A stretch of DNA of 6,416 nucleotides from Porticoccaceae bacterium UBA1989. Its GTDB lineage: Bacteria > Pseudomonadota > Gammaproteobacteria > Pseudomonadales > Porticoccaceae. A program made the position numbers and the translations under genes. The notes under the pieces are model-generated. The model worked only from the letters and a program-made list of their open reading frames with translations, made no database searches and was not told where the DNA came from. How positions within the stretch are numbered: the first letter of the stretch is position 1; every line of letters begins with the position of its first letter. This document shows, piece after piece, positions 6,018 through 6,416 of the stretch. Location of the stretch: NCBI GenBank assembly GCA_002335945.1, contig DDDD01000077.1:3453-9868 (forward strand), in the 5' to 3' direction.

Positions 6018-6416
6018 TCAACCGGTTAAATTATCGAAGAATTTCTTTACCCCGTCGAACCAGCTGTTGGTGCGCGGAGAATGCTTGCTGTTGCCCGCTA
6101 AGCTCTTATCAAAGTCCTGAAGGAATGCTTTTTGCTCGGCACTCAAATTAACCGGCGTCTCAAGAATAACCCGGCAGAGCAGATCACCGACAGGACCACC
6201 GCGAACAGGATCAACCCCTTTGCCGCGCAGTCGGAATAGCTTACCGCTCTGGGTCTCGGCGGGAATTTTTAGCTTTACCTTGCCCGATAAGGTGGGTACT
6301 TCTAGCTCGCCACCCAATGCTGCCTGGGCGAAGCTAATAGGCACTTCGCAATGCAGGTTAGCGCCGTCGCGATCAAAAATCGCATGGTCGCGCACATGCA
6401 TCTGCACATAGAGATC
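6018..6416 (-). CDS. dnaJ: Chaperone protein DnaJ, C-terminal part (5' end outside window)
   Basis: This is the last 132 codons of DnaJ (Hsp40), the cytosolic co-chaperone that delivers unfolded clients to DnaK and stimulates its ATPase. The frame is open to the window edge, starting in DLYVQ, and ends in TGA. The J domain, Gly/Phe linker and zinc-finger region would lie beyond the edge. What remains matches the second substrate-binding beta domain and the C-terminal dimerisation segment: PISFAQAALGGELEVPTL, then KLFRLRGKGV, then GDLLCRVILETPV, and the terminal FDGVKKFFDNL. Its length agrees with roughly residues 244-376 of the E. coli protein. An internal GTG at 6407 can open a shorter frame, but homology continues upstream of it, so it is not a start. 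dapB follows after 46 bases with no terminator between, so some co-transcription with the dnaK-dnaJ unit is likely. The identification is firm. Confidence 0.97.
   Translation of the reverse strand, partial: DLYVQMHVRDHAIFDRDGANLHCEVPISFAQAALGGELEVPTLSGKVKLKIPAETQSGKLFRLRGKGVDPVRGGPVGDLLCRVILETPVNLSAEQKAFLQDFDKSLAGNSKHSPRTNSWFDGVKKFFDNLTG

Overview
The window is a stretch of conserved gammaproteobacterial chromosome. All recognisable genes lie on the minus strand, so transcription runs from high to low coordinates: dnaJ (3' end only) > dapB > carA > carB > greA. This gene order is familiar from pseudomonads and related marine gammaproteobacteria. The proteins are very close to the E. coli and Pseudomonas families; for example, CarB keeps its catalytic residues at E. 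coli numbering through residue 301. Base composition is moderate and even across genes. I see no mobile element, tRNA, rRNA, CRISPR or foreign gene. A marine Cellvibrionales/Pseudomonadales-type organism is my best guess, but the window does not fix genus.

Layout in transcription order. Bases 6416-6018 hold the last 132 codons of dnaJ. After 46 bases comes dapB (5971-5171), the second reductive step of lysine/diaminopimelate synthesis. A 256-base gap (5170-4915) follows, the only sizeable non-coding region. It holds a good sigma70-type promoter just after dapB, a short arginine-rich reading frame, and a strong intrinsic terminator placed before carA. Then come carA (4914-3772, GTG start) and carB (3754-524), the two subunits of carbamoyl-phosphate synthetase, 17 bases apart. 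greA (524-42), the transcript-cleavage elongation factor, overlaps the carB stop codon by one base. Bases 41-1 show nothing I can name.

How the parts work together. CarA releases ammonia from glutamine, and CarB makes carbamoyl phosphate for both pyrimidine and arginine synthesis. The enzyme keeps the ornithine and UMP/IMP allosteric residues. The carA leader looks like a second control layer: a transcript from the predicted promoter must pass a terminator about 65 bases into the RNA, and a possible 33-codon leader frame runs straight through that terminator. This resembles attenuation as known at E. coli pyrBI. It is the most interesting feature here, but it is an inference from sequence. 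I found no wholly new system. Two start sites look better placed downstream of the longest open frames (carA at 4914, dapB at 5971), on ribosome-binding-site grounds.
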